64,000 nucleotides of DNA from Elusimicrobiota bacterium (lineage in GTDB: Bacteria; Elusimicrobiota; Elusimicrobia; UBA1565). Position numbers and translations under genes: made by a program. The stretch's first letter is position 1. Every line of letters starts with the position of its first letter. Where the stretch lies: assembly GCA_003450735.1 (NCBI GenBank), contig DMEZ01000018.1, forward strand, positions 83,880-147,879, in the 5' to 3' direction. Under the pieces are notes generated by a model, which saw only the letters and a program-made list of their open reading frames with translations, did not search any database and was not told where the DNA came from. This document shows, in pieces, positions 9,258-17,596 of the stretch.

Positions 9258-10219
9258 CTCAGCTCCCTGTCCGGGCCCGGGCAGGCCTTGATGTAAGCCA
9301 TCACGTCCTTCATGGAGGCGCTCGCGACGGCCACGCAGGTGTCCGCCGCGCCGTAGTAGATCCGGAGCTCGTCTTTCGCCTTGTCATGGATCCAGCCGCA
9401 GGGGAAGATGACGTTCCCGATGTCCCCGCTCAGCTCGTAAGGCGCGACCGGGGTCAGGACCCAGTCCTTGCTCCTGCGCAGAACTTTCCAGGGCTCCTCG
9501 AGATCGAGCAGGGCCAGCCCGATGCGGTAGATCTGGCCGTAGCAGGTCATCCGCACCCCGTGATAAAGGATGAGCCAGCCTTCCGGGGTCTCCAGCGGCT
9601 GGGGGCATAGACCCAGCTTCGCGCCGTCCCAGGCGTTGCCGTCCCGGGTCCGCATCAAGACCCTGGAGTCGCCCCAGTGCTTCAGGTCCGGCGAGAAGGA
9701 CAGCCACATGTACATCTGGATCGGCGATATCACGGGCCGGTGGATCATGGCCCATCGCCCGTTGATGCGCCGGGGGAAGAGCGCGGCATCCTTGTCCGGC
9801 GGCCTCAGGACGGGCCCCAGCCGCTTGAACTTCTTGAAATCCTCGCTGGTGGCGAGGGAGACCATGGGGCCGTCCTTCGAATACGCGGTGTAGGTGATCG
9901 CCCAGGTGTTCAGCTCCTCCAGCCGGGTGATCCGGGGGTCTTCGACGCCCAGCACCTCCTCCGGGTGGGTCTTGGGCTCGGGAAAGAGCGCGGGGGTCTT
10001 GTCGATCGTCCAGTTCTTCAGTCCGTCCCGGCTCCAGGCGGTCGCAAGGTAGGAGAGACCGAACCGGTCCTCCACCCGCGCCAGAAGGAGCGTCCGGCCC
10101 TTGACCAGCGCCGCCGCCGGATTGAAGACCGTGTTGATGGGATTAGGCCAGTCCTCGGGGCTGAGGATGGGGTTGCCGGCATACCGGCGGAACAAGGTCT
10201 CGTCATGGTAGCGTTTCAT
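9254..10219 (-). CDS. GH130 family beta-mannoside phosphorylase
   Basis: A 321-residue protein with the five-bladed propeller signatures of GH130: YAGNPILSPEDWP near the N-terminus, FNPAA, LLLARVEDRFG, the core VLGVEDPRITR containing the proposed catalytic Asp, and HRPV and LILYHGVR further on. GH130 enzymes phosphorolyse beta-mannosides (mannosyl-glucose, beta-1,2- or beta-1,4-mannooligosaccharides, or mannosyl-GlcNAc) to mannose-1-phosphate. No signal peptide is present, so it acts in the cytoplasm on imported oligosaccharide. It is the first gene of the minus-strand operon. A purine-rich GAGAGAGA stretch sits before its ATG. Confidence 0.88.
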   Translation of the reverse strand: MKRYHDETLFRRYAGNPILSPEDWPNPINTVFNPAAALVKGRTLLLARVEDRFGLSYLATAWSRDGLKNWTIDKTPALFPEPKTHPEEVLGVEDPRITRLEELNTWAITYTAYSKDGPMVSLATSEDFKKFKRLGPVLRPPDKDAALFPRRINGRWAMIHRPVISPIQMYMWLSFSPDLKHWGDSRVLMRTRDGNAWDGAKLGLCPQPLETPEGWLILYHGVRMTCYGQIYRIGLALLDLEEPWKVLRRSKDWVLTPVAPYELSGDIGNVIFPCGWIHDKAKDELRIYYGAADTCVAVASASMKDVMAYIKACPGPDRELR

Positions 10220-10308
10220 TTTTTCTCTCTCTCGTGAAAATACGGGCGCAACCTGATTTGTTCTATTGTACTATAGACTTCGGATTCTCCGCACTGATCC
10301 ACTGCAGA
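10220..10308. promoter_or_regulatory. Divergent promoter region between GH130 operon and ABC importer
   Basis: This 89 nt gap separates two divergent operons of the same pathway and is unusually AT-rich for the window. It contains a plus-strand -10-like TACTAT at 10269-10274 and a short inverted pair, TTTCA (10215-10219) with TGAAA (10235-10239), next to the GH130 start. No convincing -35 could be placed in either direction, so exact promoters are not called. A shared operator for a sugar-responsive regulator would be expected here. Confidence 0.35.
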
Positions 10309-11562
10309 ATGTCTTTCGTATTGACGGCGATCCTTATCCTCGTTGCGGGGCTCGGCTGGGCCGCCGAGCTTTCCTACTGGCCCTCCTCCAACCCCGAGGA
10401 GATCCAGCTGGCCCGGACCCTGGTCGAGGAGTGGAACAGACTCCGGCCGGATATCCCGGTCAAGATGCAGCCGCTGCCGGCCGGCCAGTCCAGCGAGGAG
10501 GTGCTGCTCTCCGCCGTGGTGTCCAAGACAGCGCCGGACGTGTGCTCCAACATCCTCCCCGCGATGATGGGGAGGTTCGTGAGATCCAAGGCCATCGTCC
10601 CGCTGGACGGCTTCGACGATCACGAGCGGGTCCTCTACGGCAGGACGGATGCGCGGCAGGTGGAGCGGTTCCGTTCCGCGGACGGGAAGCTCTACCAAGT
10701 GCCCTGGAAAAGCAACCCGGTCATGCTGGTCTACAACGCGGAGATCTTCGACTCCCTCGGACTGAAGCCGCCGCGCACCTACGGCGAGTTCGCGAAAGCG
10801 GCCAAGGTCCTCACCCGGGATTCGGACGGGGACGGCAGGATCGACCGCTGGGCCATGAAAGTGTCCATCAAGAACCTCTGGTGGCAGAGGCTCTTCGACT
10901 TCTACACCTTCTACGTGGCGGCTTCCGGCGGCAAGACGCTGCTCGAAAAGGAAAAGGCCGCCTTCGACAACCCCGCGGCAGTATCGGTCATGCGGTTCTT
11001 CAGGGAGGGGTTCAAGAACGAGTATTTCCCGCTTTCCGGTTCCGCGGGAGACGTTTTTCTGGACGGCAAAGCCGCCATGGACGTGGCCGGGCCCTGGGCG
11101 GTCAAGTATTACGAGCGGATAAGGCCGGGCTTCAAGTTCGGCTTCAGCCCGATCCCGGTGCCGGACGGGCACACGGGGCCGGTCTACACCTACGGCGACG
11201 CCAAGAACATCGTCATCTTCTCGAACACCCGGCATCCGAAGCAGGCGTGGGAGTTCGTCAAATTCCTCATCAGCAAGCAGGCGGACCGCAGGCTCCTGGA
11301 GATCACGAACCAGATGCCGATGCGAAAAGGCCTGACTTCGGATCCTTATTTCGCGGATTTCTTCCGGAAGAACCCGGCCCTTAGGAAGCCTGCGGAGCAG
11401 ACGGCCCGCGTGGCGCCGACGGACGAGTCCGTGCATCTGGTGCAGATCCTGGATTCCCTCTCCAGCCAGTTCGAGGCCTGCGCGGTCTACGGCGAGATCC
11501 CGCCCGAAGAATCGATCAGGGCCGCGGCGAAAGAGGTGCAGTACATCTATGACCATTGGTAG
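10309..11562 (+). CDS. Extracellular sugar-binding protein of an ABC importer (family 1 SBP)
   Basis: I start it at the ATG at 10309 because this opens directly onto a signal peptide (MSFVLTAILILVAGLGWAA). A longer frame upstream adds 25 residues without signal character. The mature protein of about 400 residues has the family-1 solute-binding fold: ELSYWPSSNPEE, then VVSKTAPDVCSNILP, YQVPWKSNPVMLVYNAEIFDSLGL, and the hinge FLDGKAAMDVAGPWAVKYY. The LTRDSDGDGRIDRW segment looks like a calcium-binding DxDxDG loop. It is followed by two permeases and an ATPase and lies opposite the GH130 operon, so it likely binds a mannose-containing oligosaccharide. Its stop overlaps the permease start. Confidence 0.9.
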   Translation: MSFVLTAILILVAGLGWAAELSYWPSSNPEEIQLARTLVEEWNRLRPDIPVKMQPLPAGQSSEEVLLSAVVSKTAPDVCSNILPAMMGRFVRSKAIVPLDGFDDHERVLYGRTDARQVERFRSADGKLYQVPWKSNPVMLVYNAEIFDSLGLKPPRTYGEFAKAAKVLTRDSDGDGRIDRWAMKVSIKNLWWQRLFDFYTFYVAASGGKTLLEKEKAAFDNPAAVSVMRFFREGFKNEYFPLSGSAGDVFLDGKAAMDVAGPWAVKYYERIRPGFKFGFSPIPVPDGHTGPVYTYGDAKNIVIFSNTRHPKQAWEFVKFLISKQADRRLLEITNQMPMRKGLTSDPYFADFFRKNPALRKPAEQTARVAPTDESVHLVQILDSLSSQFEACAVYGEIPPEESIRAAAKEVQYIYDHW

Positions 11563-12424
11563 AAGGCCGGCCGAAAGGGCGGGCCTCCTTTTCGTGTCCC
11601 CTTACCTGCTGTTCCTCGCGGTGTTCAGCGCCTATCCGCTGCTGTTCGCGTTCTACCTGGTATTCCACCGTTGGGACATCGTATCCCCGCCGGTCTACGT
11701 GGGCCTCGCCAATTTCAGCTATCTGGCCGGGGACGTGAAATTCTGGCGCGCGCTGCTGAACACCGCCCTCTTCCTCGCGCTCCATGTGCCGCTGCAGATC
11801 GTCTTCTCGATGCTGATCGCCATGGCGCTCGCCGAGAAGATCGCGGCCCGGGGGTTCTTCCGGGCCGTGTTCTTCCTGCCGGTCATCATCTCGGGCGCGG
11901 TGGTGACGATCCTCTGGCAGAAGCTCTATGCCACGGATACCGGGGTCTTCAACCAGCTTCTGGCCTGCCTGGGGCTGCCGCCGGTCCGATGGCTCACCAG
12001 CACCAAGCTGGCGATGGCCTCCATCGCCGTCATGGCGACCTGGAAGAACATGGGCTTCTACGTCGTACTGTTCCTGGCGGGCATCTTGAACATCCCGGGG
12101 CATCTCTACGAGGCCTCGAGGATCGAAGGGGCCAGCCGCTGGCAGGATTTCCGCTTTATCACGCTGCCGCTCTTGAGGCCCACCATGCTGCTGGTCGTGG
12201 TGCTCTCCACCCTGGGCGCGTTCAGCCTTTTCATCGAGCCCTATGTGATGACCGGCGGCGGGCCGCTCGACACGACTCTGTCGGTGGTGCTCTACATGTA
12301 CAAGCACGCCTTCATGTTCCAGCACATGGGCTATGCCTCGACGGTCGGGTTCGCGCTCGCGCTCCTGGCGCTCGTGGTGGTGCTGGTGCAGAAGAGATAT
12401 CTCGATACGGAGGCGCATTACTAA
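11549..12424 (+). CDS. Sugar ABC transporter permease (MalF/UgpA type)
   Basis: A 291-residue integral membrane protein with six predicted hydrophobic segments. It carries the cytoplasmic EAA loop EASRIEGASRWQDFRFITLPLL near residues 190-211, which contacts the ATPase, and the typical GGGPLDTT turn before the last helices. The start overlaps the binding-protein stop by 14 nt, so expression is coupled. It forms the importer channel with the next gene. Confidence 0.92.
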   Translation: MTIGRRPAERAGLLFVSPYLLFLAVFSAYPLLFAFYLVFHRWDIVSPPVYVGLANFSYLAGDVKFWRALLNTALFLALHVPLQIVFSMLIAMALAEKIAARGFFRAVFFLPVIISGAVVTILWQKLYATDTGVFNQLLACLGLPPVRWLTSTKLAMASIAVMATWKNMGFYVVLFLAGILNIPGHLYEASRIEGASRWQDFRFITLPLLRPTMLLVVVLSTLGAFSLFIEPYVMTGGGPLDTTLSVVLYMYKHAFMFQHMGYASTVGFALALLALVVVLVQKRYLDTEAHY

Positions 12425-12425
12425 G

Positions 12426-13244
12426 ATGCCCTCCACGAAGAAGCTGGCGCTGCATCTCGTGCTCGTTTGCGCCGCCGCAAGCTTCCTCTACCCGTTCTTG
12501 TGGATGGCCGCGGCCGCGCTGAAGCCGGGGTCCGAGGCCCTGTCCATGAGCCTTTGGTCCTCCCATTTCACGCTGGCGAACTACGCCGCCGTCTTCAAGA
12601 AGATCCCGATAGGCAGAGCCCTGCTGAACAGCCTCCTCGTCGCCTCCTGCACCACCGCGTCCGTGCTGTTCTTCAGCTCGCTGGCCGGCTACGCGCTGGC
12701 CAAGCTGCGGTTCAGGGGCAAGCAGGCGGTGTTCATCGCCGCGCTCGTCACCATGATGATCCCGGGCCAGCTGACGCTCATCCCTCTGTACACGCTCATC
12801 GTAAGGTTCGGCTGGATCGATTCCTACCTGGGGCTCATCGCCCCGGGCATGATGAGCGCGATGGGGATCCTGATATTCAGGCAGACGTTCATGGCGATAC
12901 CCGACGAGCTCATCGAGGCCGCCAGGATCGAGGGCTGCAGCGAGCTGGACATCCTGATCCGGATCTTCTGGCCGCTGTCCAAGCCGGCCATGGTCACCGT
13001 GGGCATCGTCACCTTCATGGCCTCCTGGAACGAGGTGCTCTGGCCCATGATGGTGATCCGGGAACAGCAGATGATGACGATGCCGCAGATGATCACCATG
13101 TTCTCGGTGGGCGGCCAGGCGGGGGGCGAGCTGGGCGTGGAGCTTGCCGCCTCGATGATCCTGGTGCTCCCGATCGCCGCGGCCTACGCCTTCTTCCAGA
13201 GATATTTCATTGAAGGGATCGCCACCGCCGGGATAAAAGGATAG
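12426..13244 (+). CDS. Sugar ABC transporter permease (MalG/UgpE type)
   Basis: A 272-residue second permease. I chose the ATG at 12426, just after the previous stop (TAAG-ATG), because the protein then begins with a short basic N-terminus and the first membrane helix LHLVLVCAAASFLYPFLW. Other features are the MalG-type LKPGSEAL motif after helix 1, LNSLLVASCTTASVLFFSSLAGYALAK split across helix 2, and an EAA loop EAARIEGCSELDILIRIF. Six membrane segments are expected. It pairs with the preceding permease. Confidence 0.92.
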   Translation: MPSTKKLALHLVLVCAAASFLYPFLWMAAAALKPGSEALSMSLWSSHFTLANYAAVFKKIPIGRALLNSLLVASCTTASVLFFSSLAGYALAKLRFRGKQAVFIAALVTMMIPGQLTLIPLYTLIVRFGWIDSYLGLIAPGMMSAMGILIFRQTFMAIPDELIEAARIEGCSELDILIRIFWPLSKPAMVTVGIVTFMASWNEVLWPMMVIREQQMMTMPQMITMFSVGGQAGGELGVELAASMILVLPIAAAYAFFQRYFIEGIATAGIKG

Positions 13245-13250
13245 GAGCCC

Positions 13251-14363
13251 ATGGCAAAAGTAGTGCTCGAAAAGGTGGAGAAACGCTACGCCGGCAACGC
13301 CGCGGCCACGGTGCGGGCGCTGGACCTCGAGATCGACGACGGCGAGTTCCTGGTGCTGGTGGGGTCGTCTGGCTGCGGCAAGTCGACCGTTCTCAGGATG
13401 ATCGCCGGCCTCATCGACGTCACGGGCGGCAGGATCTTCATCGACGGCGCGGATGTGACGAGGCGGCCGCCCAAGGACCGGGACGTCTCGATGGTCTTCC
13501 AGAATTACGCGCTGTTCCCGCACATGGACGTTTCCGACAACATCGGCTTCGGCCTCAAGATCCGGGGCTGCGGCAAGGAGGAGACCGCGCAGCGCGTAGC
13601 CGCCACGGCGGAGCTGCTGGGCATCGGAGCGTTGCTCGACAAAAAGCCGGGGCAGCTCAGCGGCGGCCAGCGCCAGCGGGTGGCGCTGGGAAGGGCGATC
13701 ATCCGCAACCCGAAGGTGTTTTTGTTCGACGAACCGCTGAGCAACCTGGACGCGAAGCTGAGGGCCCAGATGCGGGCCGAACTCTTGAAGCTGCACCGCA
13801 GGCTCAAGGCCACCACGATCTACGTGACGCACGACCAGTGCGAGGCCATGACGATGGCGGACAGGCTGGCCGTGCTCAACGAGGGAGCCTTGCAGCAGTG
13901 CGGCGCTCCGCTGGAGGTCTACGCCGAGCCGAAGAACACGTTCGTGGCCACGTTCATCGGGATGCCGCCCATGAATCTCTTCAAGGCCGAGCTCGCGGCG
14001 GAGGATGGCGCGTGCCGCTTCAGGCTCCCGGGGGGCGCGCTCATCCCGGTCCCGGAGCCGCTCGCCCGGCGCCTCAAGGCCCGCAAGGACACGGGCTACA
14101 CCGTCGGCATCAGGCCGGAGCATATCGTCCCGGCGCGGGAGCGGCGCGCCGGCCCGGCCATCGCCTGCGAGGTGGAGCTGGCGGAGTCCCTGGGCAACGG
14201 TCTTTGCCTCCACTGCCTCGGCGCGGGGCTCAGCTTCCAGGCCGCCCTGAAGCCGGACTTCCCGGTGAAGACGGGGGACCGCATCGAGCTCGCTTTCTCC
14301 ACGGAGAAGCTCTGCGTCTTCGACGGCAGCGGCGACGCGGTCGCCGGCGCAGCCGGGGACTAG
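13251..14363 (+). CDS. Sugar ABC transporter ATPase (UgpC/MalK/MsmK type)
   Basis: A 370-residue nucleotide-binding subunit. Walker A is GSSGCGKST at residues 38-46, the Q-loop is VFQNYALF, the signature is LSGGQRQRVALGRA, Walker B is VFLFDEPLSNLDAKLR, and the switch His is in YVTHDQCEAM. Residues about 240-360 form the TOBE/OB regulatory domain of MalK-like ATPases. Such subunits can serve several sugar importers. It is the last intact gene of the importer operon. Directly after its stop lie the remains of a glycosidase gene. Confidence 0.93.
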   Translation: MAKVVLEKVEKRYAGNAAATVRALDLEIDDGEFLVLVGSSGCGKSTVLRMIAGLIDVTGGRIFIDGADVTRRPPKDRDVSMVFQNYALFPHMDVSDNIGFGLKIRGCGKEETAQRVAATAELLGIGALLDKKPGQLSGGQRQRVALGRAIIRNPKVFLFDEPLSNLDAKLRAQMRAELLKLHRRLKATTIYVTHDQCEAMTMADRLAVLNEGALQQCGAPLEVYAEPKNTFVATFIGMPPMNLFKAELAAEDGACRFRLPGGALIPVPEPLARRLKARKDTGYTVGIRPEHIVPARERRAGPAIACEVELAESLGNGLCLHCLGAGLSFQAALKPDFPVKTGDRIELAFSTEKLCVFDGSGDAVAGAAGD

Positions 14364-14490
14364 GGCGCCCTGTTCTACGGCCTGAACTATCGAAAGATCC
14401 GGCGCTGGGACCTCGGCCGTCTCCTGCGGCACGTTAGACTCGGCGTCCCTTCCGGATGGGCCGATAGGCTCTCCTCGCTCATCGCGAAAG
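14364..14490 (+). pseudogene. Deletion scar of a second copy of the clan GH-A glycosidase at 27845-29101
   Basis: Right after the ATPase stop, the sequence reads TAG-GGC, then a CTG in place of the start ATG, then the codons for FYGLNY, nearly identical to the start of the intact gene at 27845 (including the stop-spacer layout just before it). The very next codons are RKIRRWDL-GRLLR, matching the end of that gene (its residues about 361-374). The join is in frame, and both parents share the dinucleotide AT at the junction. The following codons, up to about SSLIAK, resemble the parent's C-terminus only weakly. About 1 kb of coding sequence is absent. The parent gene is therefore likely to have belonged to this sugar cluster. 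Confidence 0.75.
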
Positions 14491-14505
14491 GATACAATAT
14501 GCGCC

Positions 14506-16008
14506 ATGAAGCGCCCGGATAAGAGCCTCAAGGACGTCCGCGCCGCTTTGCGGCGCGGGGCGAACGTGGTGCCGCTGGTCCGCGAGTTCCAGTCCGACAC
14601 GCTCACTCCCGTCGCCGCCTTCCTGCGGCTGGCGCGCCCTGCCGAGCCTTCTTTCCTTCTAGAGAGCGTCGAGGGAGGAGAGCGCCTCGCCCGCTACTCC
14701 TTCCTGGGAGCCCGCCCTTTCGAGACCCTCACGGTCGTGCGGGGAGAGGTGCGCTGCGTCCGCGGCCGCGAGACCCTCCGCCTCCCCGGCTGCCCTTTCC
14801 GCACCCTGGGCGAGAGGCTCGAGCGCTATCGCGCCCTTCCTGAACCGGGGCTGCCCCGCTTCTGCGGCGGGGCGGTCGGCTTCGTCGGCTACGAGATGAT
14901 CCGCCATCTCGAGCCTACGGTGCGTCTCGATCCTCCCCCGGGGCCGGAGGCCCGCTTGGCGGTCTTCGGCAGCGTGGTCGCCTTCGACAGGCTCCGGCAC
15001 CGGCTGCTGCTGATCTCCAACGTCATCGCCGAGGCCGGCGTCCCCTTGACTCGGGCCTACCGCGCGGCCGACGACGAGCTCGATCGGATGGAGCTCCGCC
15101 TCCGCCGCCCGCAGCCGGCCGAGCGCGCCTCCCCCCCCGCCGCCGGAGCGCCAGGCCGCCCGTCTTTGCCGCGTCCGCGCCTGGGAGCCCGCGCCTTCAT
15201 GGACGGGGTGCGCCGCCTCAAAGAGGACATCCGCGCCGGGGAGATATTCCAGGCGGTCTTCTCCGACCGCTTCGATGTCCCGGTCCGCTGCTCGTCCTTC
15301 GAGGTCTACCGCCGCCTGCGCTCGATCAATCCGTCCCCCTACATGTTCTATATCGGGTCCGAGGACGACGCGGTCTTGGGCACCTCTCCCGAGATGCTGG
15401 TCCGGGTGGAAGGCCGGATGGCGGAGACCCGGCCCATCGCGGGGACCCGGCCGCGCGGCGCCTCCGAGGAGGATGACCGGCGGCTCGAGCGCAGCTTGCT
15501 GGCCAGCGTCAAGGAGCGGGCGGAGCACGTCATGCTCGTCGATCTCGGACGCAACGACCTGGGACGCGTGGCGCAGCCCGGGAGCGTCCACGTGCCGTCC
15601 TTGATGCAGGTCGAGCGCTATTCACACGTCATGCACATCGTATCCAGCGTGCGCGCCAAGCTGCGCCGCGGAGCCTCCCCGTGGGACGCCTTCGCCGCCT
15701 GCTTCCCCGCCGGGACGGTCAGCGGCGCTCCCAAGATCCGCGCCATGCAGCTGGTCGCCGCGCTTGAGCGCGAGCCCCGCGGCCTCTACGCCGGAGCGGT
15801 GGTCTACCGCGATTTCCGAGGCAACCTCGACTCCTGCATCGCCATCCGCAGCGTCTCGATCTCCGGGCGCGGCGGCGAGCGCCGGGCCTGCGTCCAAGCC
15901 GGGGCCGGCATCGTCGCCGACTCGCGCCCCGCCGCCGAACTCAGCGAGATCCGGGCCAAGGCCGGGGCGACGCTCCAGGCCATCCGCTTGGCTGAGGGAC
16001 GGCGATGA
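14506..16008 (+). CDS. trpE: Anthranilate synthase component I
   Basis: A 500-residue chorismate-using enzyme. The LLES motif near residue 45, part of the tryptophan feedback site, suggests allosteric control. The catalytic C-terminal domain is complete: FMDGVRRLKEDIRAGEIFQAVFS, TSPEMLV, RPIAGTRPRG, LVDLGRNDLGRVA, HIVSSV, FPAGTVSGAPKIRAMQ, and the closing CVQAGAGIVADS. It makes anthranilate from chorismate, with ammonia supplied by TrpG. A weak GAAAGGA ribosome site and a -10-like TACAAT (14493-14498) lie immediately upstream. trpG overlaps by 4 nt. It is the first gene of a seven-gene trp operon. Confidence 0.95.
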   Translation: MKRPDKSLKDVRAALRRGANVVPLVREFQSDTLTPVAAFLRLARPAEPSFLLESVEGGERLARYSFLGARPFETLTVVRGEVRCVRGRETLRLPGCPFRTLGERLERYRALPEPGLPRFCGGAVGFVGYEMIRHLEPTVRLDPPPGPEARLAVFGSVVAFDRLRHRLLLISNVIAEAGVPLTRAYRAADDELDRMELRLRRPQPAERASPPAAGAPGRPSLPRPRLGARAFMDGVRRLKEDIRAGEIFQAVFSDRFDVPVRCSSFEVYRRLRSINPSPYMFYIGSEDDAVLGTSPEMLVRVEGRMAETRPIAGTRPRGASEEDDRRLERSLLASVKERAEHVMLVDLGRNDLGRVAQPGSVHVPSLMQVERYSHVMHIVSSVRAKLRRGASPWDAFAACFPAGTVSGAPKIRAMQLVAALEREPRGLYAGAVVYRDFRGNLDSCIAIRSVSISGRGGERRACVQAGAGIVADSRPAAELSEIRAKAGATLQAIRLAEGRR

Positions 16009-16574
16009 TCCTGCTCATAGACAACTACGACTCCTTCACCTACAACCTCTACCAGTACCTGCGGGAGCTCGGGGCCTCGGTACTGGTGCGCAGGAACGAC
16101 GCCGTCTCGGCGGACGAGGTGCGCCGGCGCCGGCCGGACGGCCTGGTCCTCTCGCCCGGCCCGGGCCGCCCGGAGGACGCCGGGGTCTGCATCGAGCTGA
16201 TCCGCGCCTTCTGCACCGAGCTGCCGATCCTCGGAGTCTGTCTCGGACACCAGGCCATCGCCCAGGCCTTCGGGGGCCGCATCGTGCGCGCTCCCCGGCT
16301 CATGCACGGCAAGACCAGCGCCATCCGGCACGACGGCCGCGGCTTGTTCCGCGGCCTGAGCAACCCCTTCACCGCCACCCGCTATCATTCCCTGATGGCC
16401 GAGAAGCGCTCGCTGCCGCGCTGCCTCCAGGTCACGGCGCGCGCACCCGACGGGATCATCATGGGCCTGCGCCACCGGCGATTCCCCGTCGCCGGGGTCC
16501 AGTTCCACCCGGAATCCATACTCACGGGTCCGGGCAAGGAGATCCTCAAGAACTTCCTCGCGGGGACGAGATGA
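16005..16574 (+). CDS. trpG: Anthranilate synthase component II (glutamine amidotransferase)
   Basis: A 189-residue class I amidotransferase with the triad intact: Cys79 in GVCLGHQ, His168 and Glu170 in QFHPES. It begins with the family motif LLIDNYDSFTYNLYQYL and releases ammonia from glutamine for TrpE. The protein could also serve aminodeoxychorismate synthase, as in many bacteria with a single TrpG/PabA. ATGA overlaps join it to trpE and trpD. Confidence 0.95.
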   Translation: MILLIDNYDSFTYNLYQYLRELGASVLVRRNDAVSADEVRRRRPDGLVLSPGPGRPEDAGVCIELIRAFCTELPILGVCLGHQAIAQAFGGRIVRAPRLMHGKTSAIRHDGRGLFRGLSNPFTATRYHSLMAEKRSLPRCLQVTARAPDGIIMGLRHRRFPVAGVQFHPESILTGPGKEILKNFLAGTR

Positions 16575-17596
16575 GCGAGCTCGCGCGCCGTACCGCCGAG
16601 CTGCGCCGCGGAGGCCCGCTCGACCGCGAGCGCGCCCGCGAGATCCTCGCCCTGCTGCTCTCGGGCGCGGAGGCGGAGGCGGAGATCCGGGCCCTGCTGC
16701 TCGCCGTCAACGAACGCGGCGTCGACGAACAGGCCTTGTTCGGCTTCGCGGAAGGCCTCCGGGAGAAGGCGGTGAATGTCCGGGTCGACCGCGAGCCCCT
16801 GGTCGACACCTGCGGTACCGGCGGCGACGGGCTGCAGACCTTCAACATCTCCACGGCCGCCGCCTTGGTCGCGGCCGGAGCCGGGCTCGCCGTGGCCAAG
16901 CACGGGAACCGCTCCGTATCGAGCCGGTCGGGCTCCGCGGACGTCCTCGAGGCTCTCGGCGTCCCCGTCGCCGAACCGCCGGAGGCGGTGCGCGCGTCCA
17001 TCGAGGAACTGGGCTTCGGCTTCTTCTTCGCCCCGCGCTACCACCCCGCCATGAAGCACGTCGGCCCGGCGCGCAAGGCCCTCGGGGTGCGCACGTTCTT
17101 CAACCTTCTGGGCCCGCTGGCCAATCCGGCGCTCGTCCGCAGGCAGGTGGTCGGCGTCTATGATCCGGAGCTCCTGGAGACCTACGCCCGCGTCCTGCTG
17201 CGCCTGGGGGCGCAGCGCGTCCTGGTGGTCCGAGGCGAGGACGGCATGGACGAGCTCTCGCTCGCCGCGCCCACCCGCGTCTGCAGCGCCGAGGCGGGCG
17301 GCGCCGTCCGGATCGAGACCGTATCGCCCGAGGACGCCGGGCTCCTCCGCTGCGCGCCCGCGGCGCTGCGCGGCGGCGACGCGGTGGAGAACGCGCGCGA
17401 ACTCGAGGCCCTGCTCGGCGGACGGCCGGGGCCGCTTCTCGACGCGGTCCTGCTCAACGCGGCGGCGGCGTTCCTCGTCGCCGGGCTCGCGGCCGATCTG
17501 CGCGAGGGGGTGACCCAAGCGCGCGCCAGCGTCGCCTCGGGGAGAGCGATGGCCGTGCTCGAGGGGCTCCGCGCCCGCCGCCGGGAGGACCGCTGA
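16571..17596 (+). CDS. trpD: Anthranilate phosphoribosyltransferase
   Basis: A 341-residue enzyme transferring phosphoribose from PRPP to anthranilate. The start is the ATG within the trpG stop (ATGA). The PRPP site motif DTCGTGGDG, the anthranilate-site KHGNRSVSSRSGSADVLE, and the FFFAPRYHPAMKHVGPARKALGVRTFFNLLGPLANP block are all conserved. The length is normal. It is not fused to trpG, unlike in enterobacteria. Confidence 0.95.
   Translation: MSELARRTAELRRGGPLDRERAREILALLLSGAEAEAEIRALLLAVNERGVDEQALFGFAEGLREKAVNVRVDREPLVDTCGTGGDGLQTFNISTAAALVAAGAGLAVAKHGNRSVSSRSGSADVLEALGVPVAEPPEAVRASIEELGFGFFFAPRYHPAMKHVGPARKALGVRTFFNLLGPLANPALVRRQVVGVYDPELLETYARVLLRLGAQRVLVVRGEDGMDELSLAAPTRVCSAEAGGAVRIETVSPEDAGLLRCAPAALRGGDAVENARELEALLGGRPGPLLDAVLLNAAAAFLVAGLAADLREGVTQARASVASGRAMAVLEGLRARRREDR

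Noticed and set aside
14493..14498. TACAAT as -10 of a leaderless trp promoter
   Set aside because: No -35 at suitable spacing; a single hexamer match is not enough to call a promoter.
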